NCBI RefSeq assembly: GCF_000200595.1
Contig: NC_014810.2
Location: 630,311-694,310, forward strand
Reading direction: 5' to 3'
Length of the DNA: 64,000 nt
Source: Helicobacter felis ATCC 49179
GTDB taxonomy: Bacteria > Campylobacterota > Campylobacteria > Campylobacterales > Helicobacteraceae
The first letter of the stretch is position 1; every line of letters starts with the position of its first letter. The position numbers and the translations under genes were made by a program. This document shows, in pieces, positions 18,701-27,036 of this stretch. The notes under the pieces were generated by a model, which worked only from the letters and a program-made list of their open reading frames with translations, ran no database searches and was not told where the DNA came from.

Positions 18701-18950
18701 AAAGCCCGCGTAATTGTGTCTGAGAACTGGACGAGACATTAATACTCGCATCAGTTTTAAAGAGATCGCTAGGTTCGTTGCTTTGTCGTTGCTGTAACTC
18801 TTTGTGCTTGATGGTCTCTGTGTTATTGTATTCAAATTTTTGATGTGTTTTTGGAGGTTTGCTAGCTTGCTTTTTTATGCCCTGATCAAGCGCAACCAAG
18901 GGACTCAGACACATGATTATCGCCATTAAACTTGCAGAAATTTTAGTCAT
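18657..18950 (-). pseudogene. 5' remnant of a TonB-dependent outer membrane receptor (FrpB-like)
   Basis: About 97 residues: a signal peptide (KISASLMAIIMCLSPLVALD), a linker, and the start of a plug domain (FKTDASINVSSSSQTQLRG, then [13 protein letters not shown]). The barrel (over 600 residues) is missing, and reading stops where the sequence becomes the antisense of ruvC. ATG 18950 overlaps the folB 3' end and has AGGAG 5 bases upstream, so it was once folB-coupled. In H. pylori, as I recall, an frpB-type gene (HP1511/HP1512) follows folB, which fits. A functional short secreted protein is possible but unlikely. Confidence 0.8.
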
Positions 18951-19290
18951 GCTCACTCCTTTCAAAGTTTTTACACATGCGCACCCCTACAAGCGCGCGT
19001 TGGCATGCTTGAGGCTTTTTGATCTCCATGCTAATCTTTGTGATACTAGGAAAACATTGCTTGAGCCACGCGCTAATCTCCTCTAAAGCCTCTTCTAAAA
19101 GAGTGTAAGAAGTGGTAGAAAATTTATTTTGCACCACTTCTAAAATATCCATATAATCCAAATATTGGTTAATATCTTTATAGGAATAACTAATTTCTAG
19201 GTTGATGATTAAAGGTTGAGTGTTTGTCTGTTCGCTTTGTTGTGTGCCAATGATGGCATCTAGTTTATAGTCTTGAATCACTAAAACCAC
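18943..19290 (-). CDS. folB: Dihydroneopterin aldolase
   Basis: Cleaves dihydroneopterin in folate synthesis. The 115-residue protein shows the FolB/tunnelling-fold pattern: VIQDYKLDAIIGTQQSEQ at the N-terminus (IGxxxxE), INLEISYSYKD, SYTLLEEALEEISAWL with the catalytic Glu-type helix, and ISMEIKKPQA. It follows plsY by 9 bases on the same strand, with AGGAGG upstream, and overlaps the TonB-receptor remnant downstream. Family is clear from pattern and gene order; some Helicobacter FolB proteins are divergent. Confidence 0.85.
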   Translation of the reverse strand: MVLVIQDYKLDAIIGTQQSEQTNTQPLIINLEISYSYKDINQYLDYMDILEVVQNKFSTTSYTLLEEALEEISAWLKQCFPSITKISMEIKKPQACQRALVGVRMCKNFERSEHD

Positions 19291-19299
19291 TGCTTCCTC

Positions 19300-19968
19300 C
19301 TATAAAATCTTTTTTTCCTGTCCATTAAAGAGATTGAGTAGATTAGGCCAATGTTTATAGAGGGTGAAAAGAAAAATGAGCACCATCGGGGTGCGTGTGC
19401 CAACCTGCGCGTCCACATTGATGGACGCGGGCAAATGGATGTGTAAGATGGGAATCATGAAAATCAGCAAGGTTGCTAATCCCACACCCGCAATGGAGGC
19501 TAGAGAGGAAATTTTGAGTTTTTTACCAACAAACGCCCATAATGCTAAACCAATCAAACTCTCTACTGGGATAAGCAAAAGCACCGCCCCCATTGTGGTG
19601 CTCACACCCTTACCCCCCCTAAAACTCAAAAAGGGTGAATAACAATGCCCTAAAATAGTCATAATGGCAACCATCCATTGCGTTTCATAACTCAACCCCG
19701 CGAGTTTGCTCAATAACACACAAAACACTCCCTTGAGCAAATCCAAGACCAGCACACTTGTGCCCAATTTCTTAGCTCGAGTCGAGTCAAGATGTTTCAC
19801 CACGCGCACTACATTAGTGGCACCAGTGCCTCCACTCCCCTCTTTAGTAATGTCTACCTTGTAGCGCATTTTGACAATCCAATACCCAAAGGGAATCCCG
19901 CCCACAAAATATCCAATCAGATAGAAAATGACATTGATATTTGTCAAAAAACTTAAAAGATTTTCCAT
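19300..19968 (-). CDS. plsY: Acyl-phosphate:glycerol-3-phosphate acyltransferase PlsY
   Basis: Integral membrane enzyme that makes lysophosphatidic acid from acyl-phosphate. The 222 residues have about five membrane helices and the three PlsY motifs: GGIPFGYWI, the phosphate-binding GSGGTGATNVVR, and GHCYSPFLSFRGGKGVSTT. It heads the plsY-folB pair, the order also known from H. pylori. Confidence 0.96.
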   Translation of the reverse strand: MENLLSFLTNINVIFYLIGYFVGGIPFGYWIVKMRYKVDITKEGSGGTGATNVVRVVKHLDSTRAKKLGTSVLVLDLLKGVFCVLLSKLAGLSYETQWMVAIMTILGHCYSPFLSFRGGKGVSTTMGAVLLLIPVESLIGLALWAFVGKKLKISSLASIAGVGLATLLIFMIPILHIHLPASINVDAQVGTRTPMVLIFLFTLYKHWPNLLNLFNGQEKKIL

Positions 19969-20007
19969 GTATTGCCCTTATCTTAAAAGCTAAATTATAA
20001 CGAAAAA

Positions 20008-20538
20008 TCAAAACGACTTGATGTAACGCCCCGGAATCAAAACCCTCTGTTTGTCATTAAATAAAAAATTGACCTTATAGCTCTCTTGAATTCCTCGTTT
20101 TTTATCTCTTGGGATATGCCGGATAGACAGTTCAATAGGAGGGAGTTTTAAGGGCGTGTGGGGCTTGACCTCAAAGGCTAAAAAAAGTGGCTTTTGATGG
20201 ACATGATCCCAACCTGTGCGCCATCTGGGCAAAGTGTTTTGGCTTTTGAGCAAGCGATCCCCCACTTGCACCTCAAAGGAAGCTAGATAATAAACCCCGG
20301 GTTCTAAAAGACGGCTTTGGACTTTGGCTTTTCTGAAAGTATCGCGCAACAATAATAAAAACCAGTTATTGCTCCCAAGCATAAATTCCTTAGAGTTTTG
20401 ATCCCCTACTTTACGCCAATAGGTTTTAACCGCATGGCCCTCATAAGCAATATCAAAGGTTACCAAACTAGCCAAAGGCGAAGGCTTAGGCACACAGGCA
20501 CAGAGCAATAACAACAACACAAATTTAAGCATTTTCAT
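20008..20538 (-). CDS. Predicted lipoprotein of unknown function
   Basis: 176 residues with a short hydrophobic leader ending in a lipobox-like LLLLCACVPKP, so it is probably lipidated at Cys near residue 13 or 15. The rest is soluble, beta-rich, and has no motif I recognise (GSNNWFLLLLRDTFRKAK, LEPGVYYLASFEVQVGD). It is monocistronic between plsY and lpxE. A minus-strand TATAGT at 20547-20552 lies just upstream of the ATG, too close to be a convincing promoter. Confidence 0.75.
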   Translation of the reverse strand: MKMLKFVLLLLLCACVPKPSPLASLVTFDIAYEGHAVKTYWRKVGDQNSKEFMLGSNNWFLLLLRDTFRKAKVQSRLLEPGVYYLASFEVQVGDRLLKSQNTLPRWRTGWDHVHQKPLFLAFEVKPHTPLKLPPIELSIRHIPRDKKRGIQESYKVNFLFNDKQRVLIPGRYIKSF

Positions 20539-20697
20539 AGGGCAAACTATAGCACTCTAGGACTTAAATGCGCTAAAATAACGCTTTGGCCACCGCGAGA
20601 TTTTTACAGGCGCAAATTAGAGACTTTTATAGTTTTTAAAACTTCAACTTTTCTCACTAATCTTTTTAAGAAAGGACTTTTTTAAAGTTTAAGACCT

Positions 20698-21264
20698 ATG
20701 AATCGCACCAAGTTCAAAACTATTTATTCTCAGAGTTTGCCTAAGAGTTTACCCTATAAAAGCATCATTTGTTTTTTTTTGCTCTTTGTGATTGGGGCGA
20801 TCACCCCCTTCCCTAAAATCGCCAAACAACCCCAAGTTCCCCTAGTTTTTAGCACCACTGAGCATTATGCGCGCTTTGTGCCCACCATCGCCTCTTTTGC
20901 TCTGCCCTTGCTAAAAAGAGATGTAGTAGGCTTAATTCAAATTGTGCATGTGAGCATTGCAACTACCATCGCCACACATTCTCTCAAATGGGGATTGAAT
21001 AATGTTGTGATCTTTGGTAGGCGTTTGGGCGAACGCCCTAGTGGAAGCTCTAAAAACATGCCTAGTGGGCATTCCTCCATGATTGCCTGCGCTCTAGCCT
21101 TCTTAGTGCGCCGTTACGGCTGGGTGTGGCTGATCTTTTTGCCTCTAGCCTTTTTAACAATGGGTGCGCGCATTTACTACAACGCCCACACTATCGGTGC
21201 GCTCATTGCCGGTTTTAGTGTGGGCGTGCTGTGTGTTTTGTTTTTAACCAATCGTTTTAAGTAG
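20698..21264 (+). CDS. lpxE: Lipid A 1-phosphatase LpxE (PAP2 family)
   Basis: Predicted to remove the 1-phosphate of lipid A on the outer face of the inner membrane. In H. pylori this prepares for phosphoethanolamine addition and polymyxin resistance. The 188 residues carry the PAP2 signature: RLGERPSG (motif 1 end), NMPSGHSSM (motif 2) and ARIYYNAHTIGAL (motif 3), with about five membrane helices. It resembles my recollection of H. pylori LpxE across its length, for example FPK-KQP-VPL near the N-terminus and TEHYARFVPTI. There is no eptA next to it here. It converges with lpxL, with an 8-base overlap. Confidence 0.9.
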   Translation: MNRTKFKTIYSQSLPKSLPYKSIICFFLLFVIGAITPFPKIAKQPQVPLVFSTTEHYARFVPTIASFALPLLKRDVVGLIQIVHVSIATTIATHSLKWGLNNVVIFGRRLGERPSGSSKNMPSGHSSMIACALAFLVRRYGWVWLIFLPLAFLTMGARIYYNAHTIGALIAGFSVGVLCVLFLTNRFK

Positions 21265-22195
21265 GTCTTTGATAAATTTCTGGATGTGTGCTTTTAAAAC
21301 GCCGATGAAACCAAAACCAACTCTCAGGGTGTTCTCTAATAATTTGCTCGCTCAAGGTGGCTTGTGCCTGCGTGGCTTCTAAGATATCTGCTTGCGCATT
21401 AGAGGTATTTTTAGCCCTGATGGGGGGGTAGTAAGTGGCGGTGTAGTGGCTATAATCCTCGTTAAAATCCACCGCTATAGCAACAATAGAGATATTGTAA
21501 CGGCGGGATAAAATCGAGGCGATGGTGGTGTGGGTCGCCTTGTGCCCAAAAAATTCCACCTCAACCCCCTCTTTGGGCGAGATGTTTTGATCGACCAAAA
21601 TCCCTACCAAACCCTTACCTCTATTGTAAATTTTTAAAAGCTCTTTAAACGCGCCTATTTTGTTGATAAAGCGCACACCAAAGGCTTCGCGCCTTTGAAT
21701 TAGCATAGTATTGAGCGGATCTAGTTTGGTCAGTTTGCCCAAAGATCCTCTTTCTTGTGCGGGATAAAATTGTGCTAAATAAGTCCCCATCGCCTCCCAA
21801 TATCCAAAATGCAAGCCCATCATGACCGCCTGTCCGTCCTCTTGGAGCGCGTCAAAAATATGGCGTTGGTTGATGCGGCTAAAGCGGGCTTGGTAAATCT
21901 CTTGAGGTAAGAACACCACACGCACACTCTCCAACACGATAAAAGCTAAATTGTCATAGCCCCGCCTGATGATCGCCTCTTTTTGTGCGCGCCCCATTTC
22001 AGGAAACACAAAATCTAAATTCGCTCTAGCGTCCCAATAGCGCCGCCGATCCAATTTAGCCATCACAAAACCCAGTCCCCGCACACAGCACACAAAGGCG
22101 CGGTGAGGGAGTTTAGCTAAAATCCAGCCTAGAGCATTTGCTCCCCACTTGAGCGCGTGTGCGCAGAAAATCCCCCATTCTCTGCGCACACTCAT
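21257..22195 (-). CDS. lpxL: Lipid A biosynthesis acyltransferase (LpxL/HtrB family)
   Basis: Adds a secondary acyl chain to lipid A at the inner membrane. The 312 residues show an N-terminal hydrophobic segment and the family's catalytic HX4E motif, HFGYWE near residue 128, then VGILVDQN and an ESWFWFHRRFK C-terminal region. It is the last gene of ppx-waaC-lpxL, with ATGA overlap to waaC. It has an LPS-core heptosyltransferase gene beside it, and gene order matches H. pylori HP0278-HP0280 as I recall it. Confidence 0.92.
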   Translation of the reverse strand: MSVRREWGIFCAHALKWGANALGWILAKLPHRAFVCCVRGLGFVMAKLDRRRYWDARANLDFVFPEMGRAQKEAIIRRGYDNLAFIVLESVRVVFLPQEIYQARFSRINQRHIFDALQEDGQAVMMGLHFGYWEAMGTYLAQFYPAQERGSLGKLTKLDPLNTMLIQRREAFGVRFINKIGAFKELLKIYNRGKGLVGILVDQNISPKEGVEVEFFGHKATHTTIASILSRRYNISIVAIAVDFNEDYSHYTATYYPPIRAKNTSNAQADILEATQAQATLSEQIIREHPESWFWFHRRFKSTHPEIYQRPT

Positions 22196-23208
22196 GGAGT
22201 TTCTTTCAGCACTTGTAAAATAGCTTGAGCGACTTCTTGGGGGGGGATGTTTTGAATCGAAAAGTCCTTTTTGGAGTAATTGGCCTGCGCATTGCCCACT
22301 AAAGCGATATGGTGTTTTCCCTTGAGCTCAAAGCGCTCTTTGGGGGTGTTGCCATAAAGGGTTACAGAAGGGATTTGCAGAGCCCATGCCAAATGCACAA
22401 TGCCCGTATCTCCTCCCACTACAGCGTGCATACTAGAAACTAAGGTTTTCACGCTCTCTAGTGGCAAAGGCGGGAGCAGGGTAGTGGCAATATGGGGTTT
22501 GAGGGCATTATAAAGAGCTTGGGCGTGATCTAGGTGTGTGTGCCATAAGAGCACGATCTCTAGGCCTATATTTTGGAGGGCGCGCCCCACCTGTGCGAAG
22601 TTTTCCCATGGATAGATCTTATTAGGTTTAGAAGCCTCCAGCACAAATAAAACTTTAGGGCGTGGGTTATTCAATTCTTTAAGAGTAGGGCAAGAGGGCA
22701 AATAAAAAGCTTGGTGGCGTTGTTCTAAGTAATTATCCCATGCGCACGCGCCTAGCATAGAAAAACCCTTTTCTAGCACCGCCTGGTTGCGTTTGAGAAT
22801 GTGTGCGCTGTAAGGAATAGCCACCTTATGGTTATAAAAAAAGCTTGCTAAAGGCTCACGGATTGACGATCGGTCAAATCCTATAAAAGCTTTTTTAGAG
22901 AGCCACGCCCCTAAAAGAGCAGATTTAAACAATCCCTGCATATCGATTAGTATATCTAAACTTTCGATCTCTCTGAGCGAGCGCAAAAAACGCCAAATCT
23001 TAAGGGGATTCTTAGTGCGCAAGGTTTGTTTATAGGGGAGAATGTGGAGCTTATCGATGTAGGGGGAGTGTTTGAGTAGGGGGGCAAAAAGAGAATCTAC
23101 AAACCAATGAATCTGGGCATGGGGATAATGTTGTTTGAGGAAGGGCAAGAAAACCGCGCTCACGATCACATCCCCCATCGCAGAGAGGCGGATAATGCCC
23201 ACCTTCAT
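22192..23208 (-). CDS. waaC: Lipopolysaccharide heptosyltransferase I
   Basis: Adds the first heptose to Kdo in the LPS inner core; GT-B fold, family 9. The 338 residues start with VGIIRLSAMGDVIVS, typical of WaaC, and contain IDMQGLFKSALLG, FVLEASKPNKIYPWENF and the sugar-nucleotide site VGGDTGIVHLAWAL. ATGA overlaps link it to ppx upstream and lpxL downstream. A C8 run (plus-strand G 22239-22246) near codon 322 could alter only the last few residues if it slipped. Confidence 0.94.
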   Translation of the reverse strand: MKVGIIRLSAMGDVIVSAVFLPFLKQHYPHAQIHWFVDSLFAPLLKHSPYIDKLHILPYKQTLRTKNPLKIWRFLRSLREIESLDILIDMQGLFKSALLGAWLSKKAFIGFDRSSIREPLASFFYNHKVAIPYSAHILKRNQAVLEKGFSMLGACAWDNYLEQRHQAFYLPSCPTLKELNNPRPKVLFVLEASKPNKIYPWENFAQVGRALQNIGLEIVLLWHTHLDHAQALYNALKPHIATTLLPPLPLESVKTLVSSMHAVVGGDTGIVHLAWALQIPSVTLYGNTPKERFELKGKHHIALVGNAQANYSKKDFSIQNIPPQEVAQAILQVLKETP

Positions 23209-24668
23209 AAAAATTCAATATCCATAGAAACGGGGGTGTTTAATTTACGGATCGCCTCCTGGCAGAGATAAAGCTCTTTGTTGCTTTTAATTTGGAGAGT
23301 TTTACCCTTGAGGGTGTAGGTGATGTCTTTGGGCACGCGTGTGGTGCAAAGGGCTTCAGCTAAACCTAAGATAGAGCTCAACCATTGCAGGGTCAAAATC
23401 GGGGGCATGATCGCACTGATATGGGCAATGTTGCTATCTTTGGGGATTTTTTTCTGACTAAATTGCACTAAGAGGCAAATGATCGCCCTTTCTTGGTGCG
23501 AAAAACCATAGCTAAGGGCATTGAGAGCCAAATAGGCGGCGTGTTTATGCGCGCCGTAAAAATTCAACACCTTGCCAATGCTAGAGAGTTGTCCGGCGAT
23601 TTTAAGGTGGTAAAGATATTCTTCAGAAATGCAATGCAGGGGTCGGAGTGCTTCAAAGAGCTTGACACAAACCTGCTTGACCTCTTGGCTGTGTTTGGCA
23701 TGGGGCAAGAAGCGATCGAGCAAGGAGAGAATAGAGGGGTTAATGCCTTTGGGGAAGCTGTGTTTATGGTTGCGGAGCATATCGCTTAAAAACACGCCCT
23801 CACGCACCCCCACCCCACTAGCTACAATCTTTTCAGGGTTTAAGTGTTGCAAGAGCGCCCATAAAATCAGCGCACCGCTACGAATACTATCTTGGCGATC
23901 CTCGCTCACGCCCAAGACCTCTAGGCGCGCTTCTGAGCTTTGGGCGATTTCATGGATAAAATCCAAGTGTTCGCTCACCCCCATTTCATAGCCATGCACC
24001 ACTTCGATAGGGTAGTTACTACGGCGCATAGCAAGTTTGGCAATGGCGCGGATAGTGCCCCCCACTCCAAAGACCTGATCGCTTTTATAGTGCGCAGGGA
24101 TCTTTTTAAACTCTTTATAGATAAAGTCTAAAGCACTTTGCAAAGGGGCATTCTTATCAAAAAAGAGCTCTTTGAGACGGATGGTGCCTAAATTTAAGGA
24201 AAGCAAATCGACGATCTTACCCTCTTGGATGAGCGCGCACTCTGTGCTCCCTCCGCCAATATCAATAGTGATCCCATCTTTATGGTGTAAGAGATTGGCA
24301 CACGCCACCCCTCCATAAAAGGCCTCTTTTTTACCATCGATCACTTTAATACGCAACCCGCATTCTTTGCGCACTAAGGCGATAAATTCTTGGGCATTGG
24401 GCGCATCGCGGACCGCACTTGTAGCTACACAGAGCAACTTTTTACTCTTGTATTTTTCGGCGATTTCTTTGAACTCATTGAGGGCTTTAAGGGCGCGTTT
24501 GATGGGGGTTTTTTGTAAAACCCCGCCGTGTTCGTAGGTGCCCTGAGAAATGCGCACCTTAGATTTGAGTTCATAGAGCAAATAAAATCCAAACTGGCTC
24601 GTCTTCTTAAAAATCGCCATGCGCATAGAATTCGAGCCAATATCAATAACAGTGGTGATTTTGGCCAT
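23205..24668 (-). CDS. ppx: Exopolyphosphatase / guanosine pentaphosphatase family
   Basis: Degrades polyphosphate and/or pppGpp, linking phosphate storage and the stringent response. The 487 residues contain the ASKHA phosphate-binding motifs VIDIGSNSMRMAIF near the N-terminus and TIDIGGGSTECALI near residue 142, and FGVGGTIRAIAKLAM. The C-terminal half (about 310-487) has HD-like helical features (HAAYLALNALSYGFSHQERA). It starts at an ATG sharing its A with the ferredoxin stop (TAATG) and overlaps waaC, so the fdx-ppx-waaC-lpxL group is a tight operon. Confidence 0.94.
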   Translation of the reverse strand: MAKITTVIDIGSNSMRMAIFKKTSQFGFYLLYELKSKVRISQGTYEHGGVLQKTPIKRALKALNEFKEIAEKYKSKKLLCVATSAVRDAPNAQEFIALVRKECGLRIKVIDGKKEAFYGGVACANLLHHKDGITIDIGGGSTECALIQEGKIVDLLSLNLGTIRLKELFFDKNAPLQSALDFIYKEFKKIPAHYKSDQVFGVGGTIRAIAKLAMRRSNYPIEVVHGYEMGVSEHLDFIHEIAQSSEARLEVLGVSEDRQDSIRSGALILWALLQHLNPEKIVASGVGVREGVFLSDMLRNHKHSFPKGINPSILSLLDRFLPHAKHSQEVKQVCVKLFEALRPLHCISEEYLYHLKIAGQLSSIGKVLNFYGAHKHAAYLALNALSYGFSHQERAIICLLVQFSQKKIPKDSNIAHISAIMPPILTLQWLSSILGLAEALCTTRVPKDITYTLKGKTLQIKSNKELYLCQEAIRKLNTPVSMDIEFL

Positions 24669-24922
24669 TAGAGTTCGGAGTCTTGTAGTGTTTGGTATTT
24701 ATCTTGAAGTTCTTCAAGGCTTTCCGTGTTGTTAGGATCGGGCATAATGGCATCTACAGGACAAACACTCACGCAATTGGGTTCATCACTATAACCAATG
24801 CATTCTGTGCAACGATCGGGATCAATGTTGTAGATGGGATCGTTTTCGTCAATGGCTTCTGTGGGACACTCTTCGCGACACGCATCACAGGCGATACATT
24901 CTTGACTAACAAGTAAAGACAC
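24668..24922 (-). CDS. fdx: 2[4Fe-4S] ferredoxin (Alvin type)
   Basis: Low-potential electron carrier, probably partner of pyruvate or 2-oxoglutarate oxidoreductases. 84 residues with CIACDACREECP and CTECIGYSDEPNCVSVCP. The extra residues between the second and third Cys of the second cluster, and a C-terminal helical extension, mark the Alvin-type family. The start is GTG 24922, preceded by AAAGGT. Longer in-frame starts up to 24970 add a non-homologous leader. First gene of fdx-ppx-waaC-lpxL. Confidence 0.93.
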   Translation of the reverse strand: MSLLVSQECIACDACREECPTEAIDENDPIYNIDPDRCTECIGYSDEPNCVSVCPVDAIMPDPNNTESLEELQDKYQTLQDSEL

Positions 24923-24996
24923 ATTTGACCTTTGCGATTGAGATGTAGGGCTTTCATCATAGCAAAGCAAAACTTAAGAGAAAACTAAAAATTGAC

Positions 24997-25026
24997 TTGA
25001 CAAATAGGGCAAAAGTAAAGTATAAT
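24997..25026 (+). promoter_or_regulatory. Strong promoter of tRNA-Asn
   Basis: TTGACA (24997-25002), an 18-base spacer and TATAAT (25021-25026), both perfect consensus. The tRNA 5' end is 12 bases downstream. A full -35 is unusual in this genome and fits a highly expressed stable RNA. Confidence 0.85.
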
Positions 25027-25037
25027 TTGATCTGTGT

Positions 25038-25112
25038 TCCAGATTAGCTCAGCGGTAGAGTAGGCGGCTGTTAACCGCTTGGTCGTAGGTTCGAATCCTA
25101 CATCTGGAGCCA
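25038..25112 (+). tRNA. tRNA-Asn (anticodon GTT)
   Basis: Acceptor TCCAGAT pairs with ATCTGGA. D arm is AGCTCAGCGGTAGAGT. The anticodon loop CTGTTAA gives GTT, and the T arm is GTAGGTTCGAATCCTAC. The discriminator is G, and CCA is encoded at 25110-25112. Confidence 0.97.
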
Positions 25113-25205
25113 GTTTCTTTTTCCTCAAAACTTCGCTTTCTGAAAAATTAGTTTTTGTTTACTTTAGTGTTCGTTTTTTGGCCGATAATAGAGCGGATTG
25201 TAAAT

Positions 25206-25233
25206 AGCAAAGTGGAACGCTATTCGCTTTGCT
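25206..25233 (+). promoter_or_regulatory. Leader hairpin before outer membrane protein gene
   Basis: Inverted repeat AGCAAAG (25206-25212) and CTTTGCT (25227-25233) with a 14-base loop. It lies 31 bases before the omp ATG and downstream of a possible GATAAT -10 at 25184-25189. It would form a stem in the 5' UTR. No T-run follows, so an mRNA-stabilising or regulatory role is more likely than termination. Confidence 0.4.
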
Positions 25234-25264
25234 GTTTACATCAATTTTGGTAAGGAGTTTTTAA

Positions 25265-25843
25265 ATGGCTTTTAAAACAACAAAGAGTTTGGCTTTCATG
25301 GCCTTGATGGCACTAGGTGGGTCTCAGGTAGCACAGGCTGAAACAAATGGCTTCTTTGTCGGTCTTGGTTACCAACAAGGTAAAGCGGGAAATTATAGCG
25401 CGCCTCTTTCAAAAGGTTGGAATGTTTATGGTATGGGCGTACAAGTTGGTGGTGTAGGTTTTGCCAATGATTGGTTTGGAGGTCGAGTCTATGGCTTTTT
25501 AGATTGGAACAATAGCAATCAGTGGGGAGCTACCAACGCCGATAAATGGAATCTTTATACCTATGGTGGTGCGGCCGATGCGATCGTAAACTTTATCGCT
25601 ACTGAGCCTTTCTCTATGGGGATTGTGGGTGGTATCCAACTTGCCGGCAACACCGCTACCTTTGCAAATGTGCAACACACAGCTTTCCAGTTCCTCTTTA
25701 ATGTGGGTGGTAGAATGCGCATCATGAAACACTCTGCTTTTGAAGCGGGCATTAAGTTTCCTATGGTGCCTGAAAATTGGGGCTATGTTGAAAAGCAAAA
25801 GCGCCACTATGCGTGGTATGTCAACTATGTCTTCACTTTCTAG
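25265..25843 (+). CDS. Small Helicobacter outer membrane protein (HOMP-like beta barrel)
   Basis: 192 residues: a signal peptide cut after AQAE (SLAFMALMALGGSQVAQAE), alternating amphipathic strands (GFFVGLGYQQGKAG, WNVYGMGVQVGGVGFA) and a terminal NYVFTF ending in Phe, as recognised by the BAM complex. This matches the short members of the Helicobacter outer membrane protein families (Hop/Hor/Hof relatives, PF02521-like). The ligand or adhesin role is unknown. TAAGGAG 8 bases before ATG and a terminator after the gene indicate a well-expressed single gene. Confidence 0.88.
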   Translation: MAFKTTKSLAFMALMALGGSQVAQAETNGFFVGLGYQQGKAGNYSAPLSKGWNVYGMGVQVGGVGFANDWFGGRVYGFLDWNNSNQWGATNADKWNLYTYGGAADAIVNFIATEPFSMGIVGGIQLAGNTATFANVQHTAFQFLFNVGGRMRIMKHSAFEAGIKFPMVPENWGYVEKQKRHYAWYVNYVFTF

Positions 25844-25864
25844 TTTAGTTTGAGGGGGGTTTGC

Positions 25865-25890
25865 CTGCGCTTGAAAGCGCAGAGGTTTTT
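25865..25890 (+). terminator. Intrinsic terminator after omp
   Basis: A GC-rich stem CTGCGCTT/AAGCGCAG (25865-25872 and 25875-25882) is followed by AGG and T5 (25886-25890), 21 bases after the omp stop. The tight two-base loop probably opens to six in practice. Confidence 0.75.
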
Positions 25891-25894
25891 AATC

Positions 25895-26455
25895 TTAGCC
25901 GATTTTGGGTAGGGTGATCCCACTTTGTCCTTGATACTTCCCTTGTTTATCCTTGTAACTCACCGCACAGACGCTATCCGCTTGTAAAAAAATCACCTGA
26001 GCGATTCCTTCGTTAGCGTAAACTTTAGCAGGCAAAGAAGTGGTGTTAGAAATTTCAATCGTAATATGCCCCTCAAACTCGGGTTCAAAAGGGGTTACAT
26101 TGACAATAATTCCACAACGCGCATAAGTGCTCTTGCCCAAACAGATTGCCAACACATCCTTAGGCATAGCGATGCGCTCGATACTATGAGCCAAAGCAAA
26201 GGCATTAGGAGGAATGAGCACCGCGTCTTCTGTATGCACTGCGCGCACCAAGTTAGAATCAAAATTTTTTGGATCAACCACACCATTTTGTTGAGGCTCA
26301 AAAATCAAGAAGTCTGAACCCACACGGATATCATAACCATAACTACTGAGACCATAACTAATAGTCCCCTTAGACACCTGTTTAGCACAAAAGGGGGTGA
26401 TCATTTGGTGCTCTAAACTCATCTTCTCAATCCATGTATCTGCCTTTAGTCCCAT
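25895..26455 (-). CDS. dcd: dCTP deaminase
   Basis: Deaminates dCTP to dUTP, feeding dTMP synthesis. 186 residues, with the trimeric dUTPase-fold motifs [56 protein letters not shown] (active-site Ser/Arg/Glu) and [11 protein letters not shown]. Single gene divergent from accB. Confidence 0.96.
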   Translation of the reverse strand: MGLKADTWIEKMSLEHQMITPFCAKQVSKGTISYGLSSYGYDIRVGSDFLIFEPQQNGVVDPKNFDSNLVRAVHTEDAVLIPPNAFALAHSIERIAMPKDVLAICLGKSTYARCGIIVNVTPFEPEFEGHITIEISNTTSLPAKVYANEGIAQVIFLQADSVCAVSYKDKQGKYQGQSGITLPKIG

Positions 26456-26488
26456 TCCTGCCCTTTCACGATTTAAAAATCATGTTAT

Positions 26489-26494
26489 TATACT
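26489..26494 (+). promoter_or_regulatory. Probable -10 box for accBC
   Basis: TATACT 37 bases before the accB ATG, in the short dcd/accB divergent gap. No strong -35 is seen. Confidence 0.4.
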
Positions 26495-26530
26495 ACAGCT
26501 GATCCCAGCCATCTATCATCAAGGAAAATT

Positions 26531-27028
26531 ATGAAGATTGCAGATATCCAAGACCTTATCCACTCTTTTGATCAAAGTAGTGTGAGCCATATGAAGCTTA
26601 AATTAGAAAATCTAGAACTTACTCTAGACAAAAACACCAAAAGGGTTTCCTCAAATCCTGAACCTATTTTAAGCCAACCAGTGCCGACACAAACAGCCCC
26701 CACCTTTATCCAAACCCCTACGGCTAGTGCTTGCGCGCTCAGTAGCACTGCAGGAGCAGCCAGTGTTTCTAGCGGTGTTAAAGAACAGGGGGATTATATT
26801 CTCTCACCTATGGTAGGCACTTTTTACCACCGCCCTTCCCCCAACGCAAACCCCTATGTGAGCGTGGGAGACATCATCAAAAAAGGGCAAACAATCGGGA
26901 TTGTAGAAGCGATGAAAATTATGAATGAAATTGAGGCAGAATGCGATTGTAAGGTGCTTGCTATCGAGGTAGATGACGCTACAGCTGTGGAATACGGCAC
27001 ACAACTTGTCAAGATCGAAAAACTCTAG
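26531..27028 (+). CDS. accB: Biotin carboxyl carrier protein of acetyl-CoA carboxylase
   Basis: Carries biotin between carboxylase and transcarboxylase in malonyl-CoA synthesis. 165 residues: an N-terminal helical segment, a Ser/Thr/Pro/Ala linker (about 45-90), and the biotinyl domain with the biotin-accepting Lys in VEAMKIMNEI near residue 137. The fold starts at LSPMVGTFYHRPSPNANPY. AAGGAAA lies upstream, and the gene is 8 bases before accC, as usual. Confidence 0.97.
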   Translation: MKIADIQDLIHSFDQSSVSHMKLKLENLELTLDKNTKRVSSNPEPILSQPVPTQTAPTFIQTPTASACALSSTAGAASVSSGVKEQGDYILSPMVGTFYHRPSPNANPYVSVGDIIKKGQTIGIVEAMKIMNEIEAECDCKVLAIEVDDATAVEYGTQLVKIEKL

Positions 27029-27036
27029 GGGGTTAC

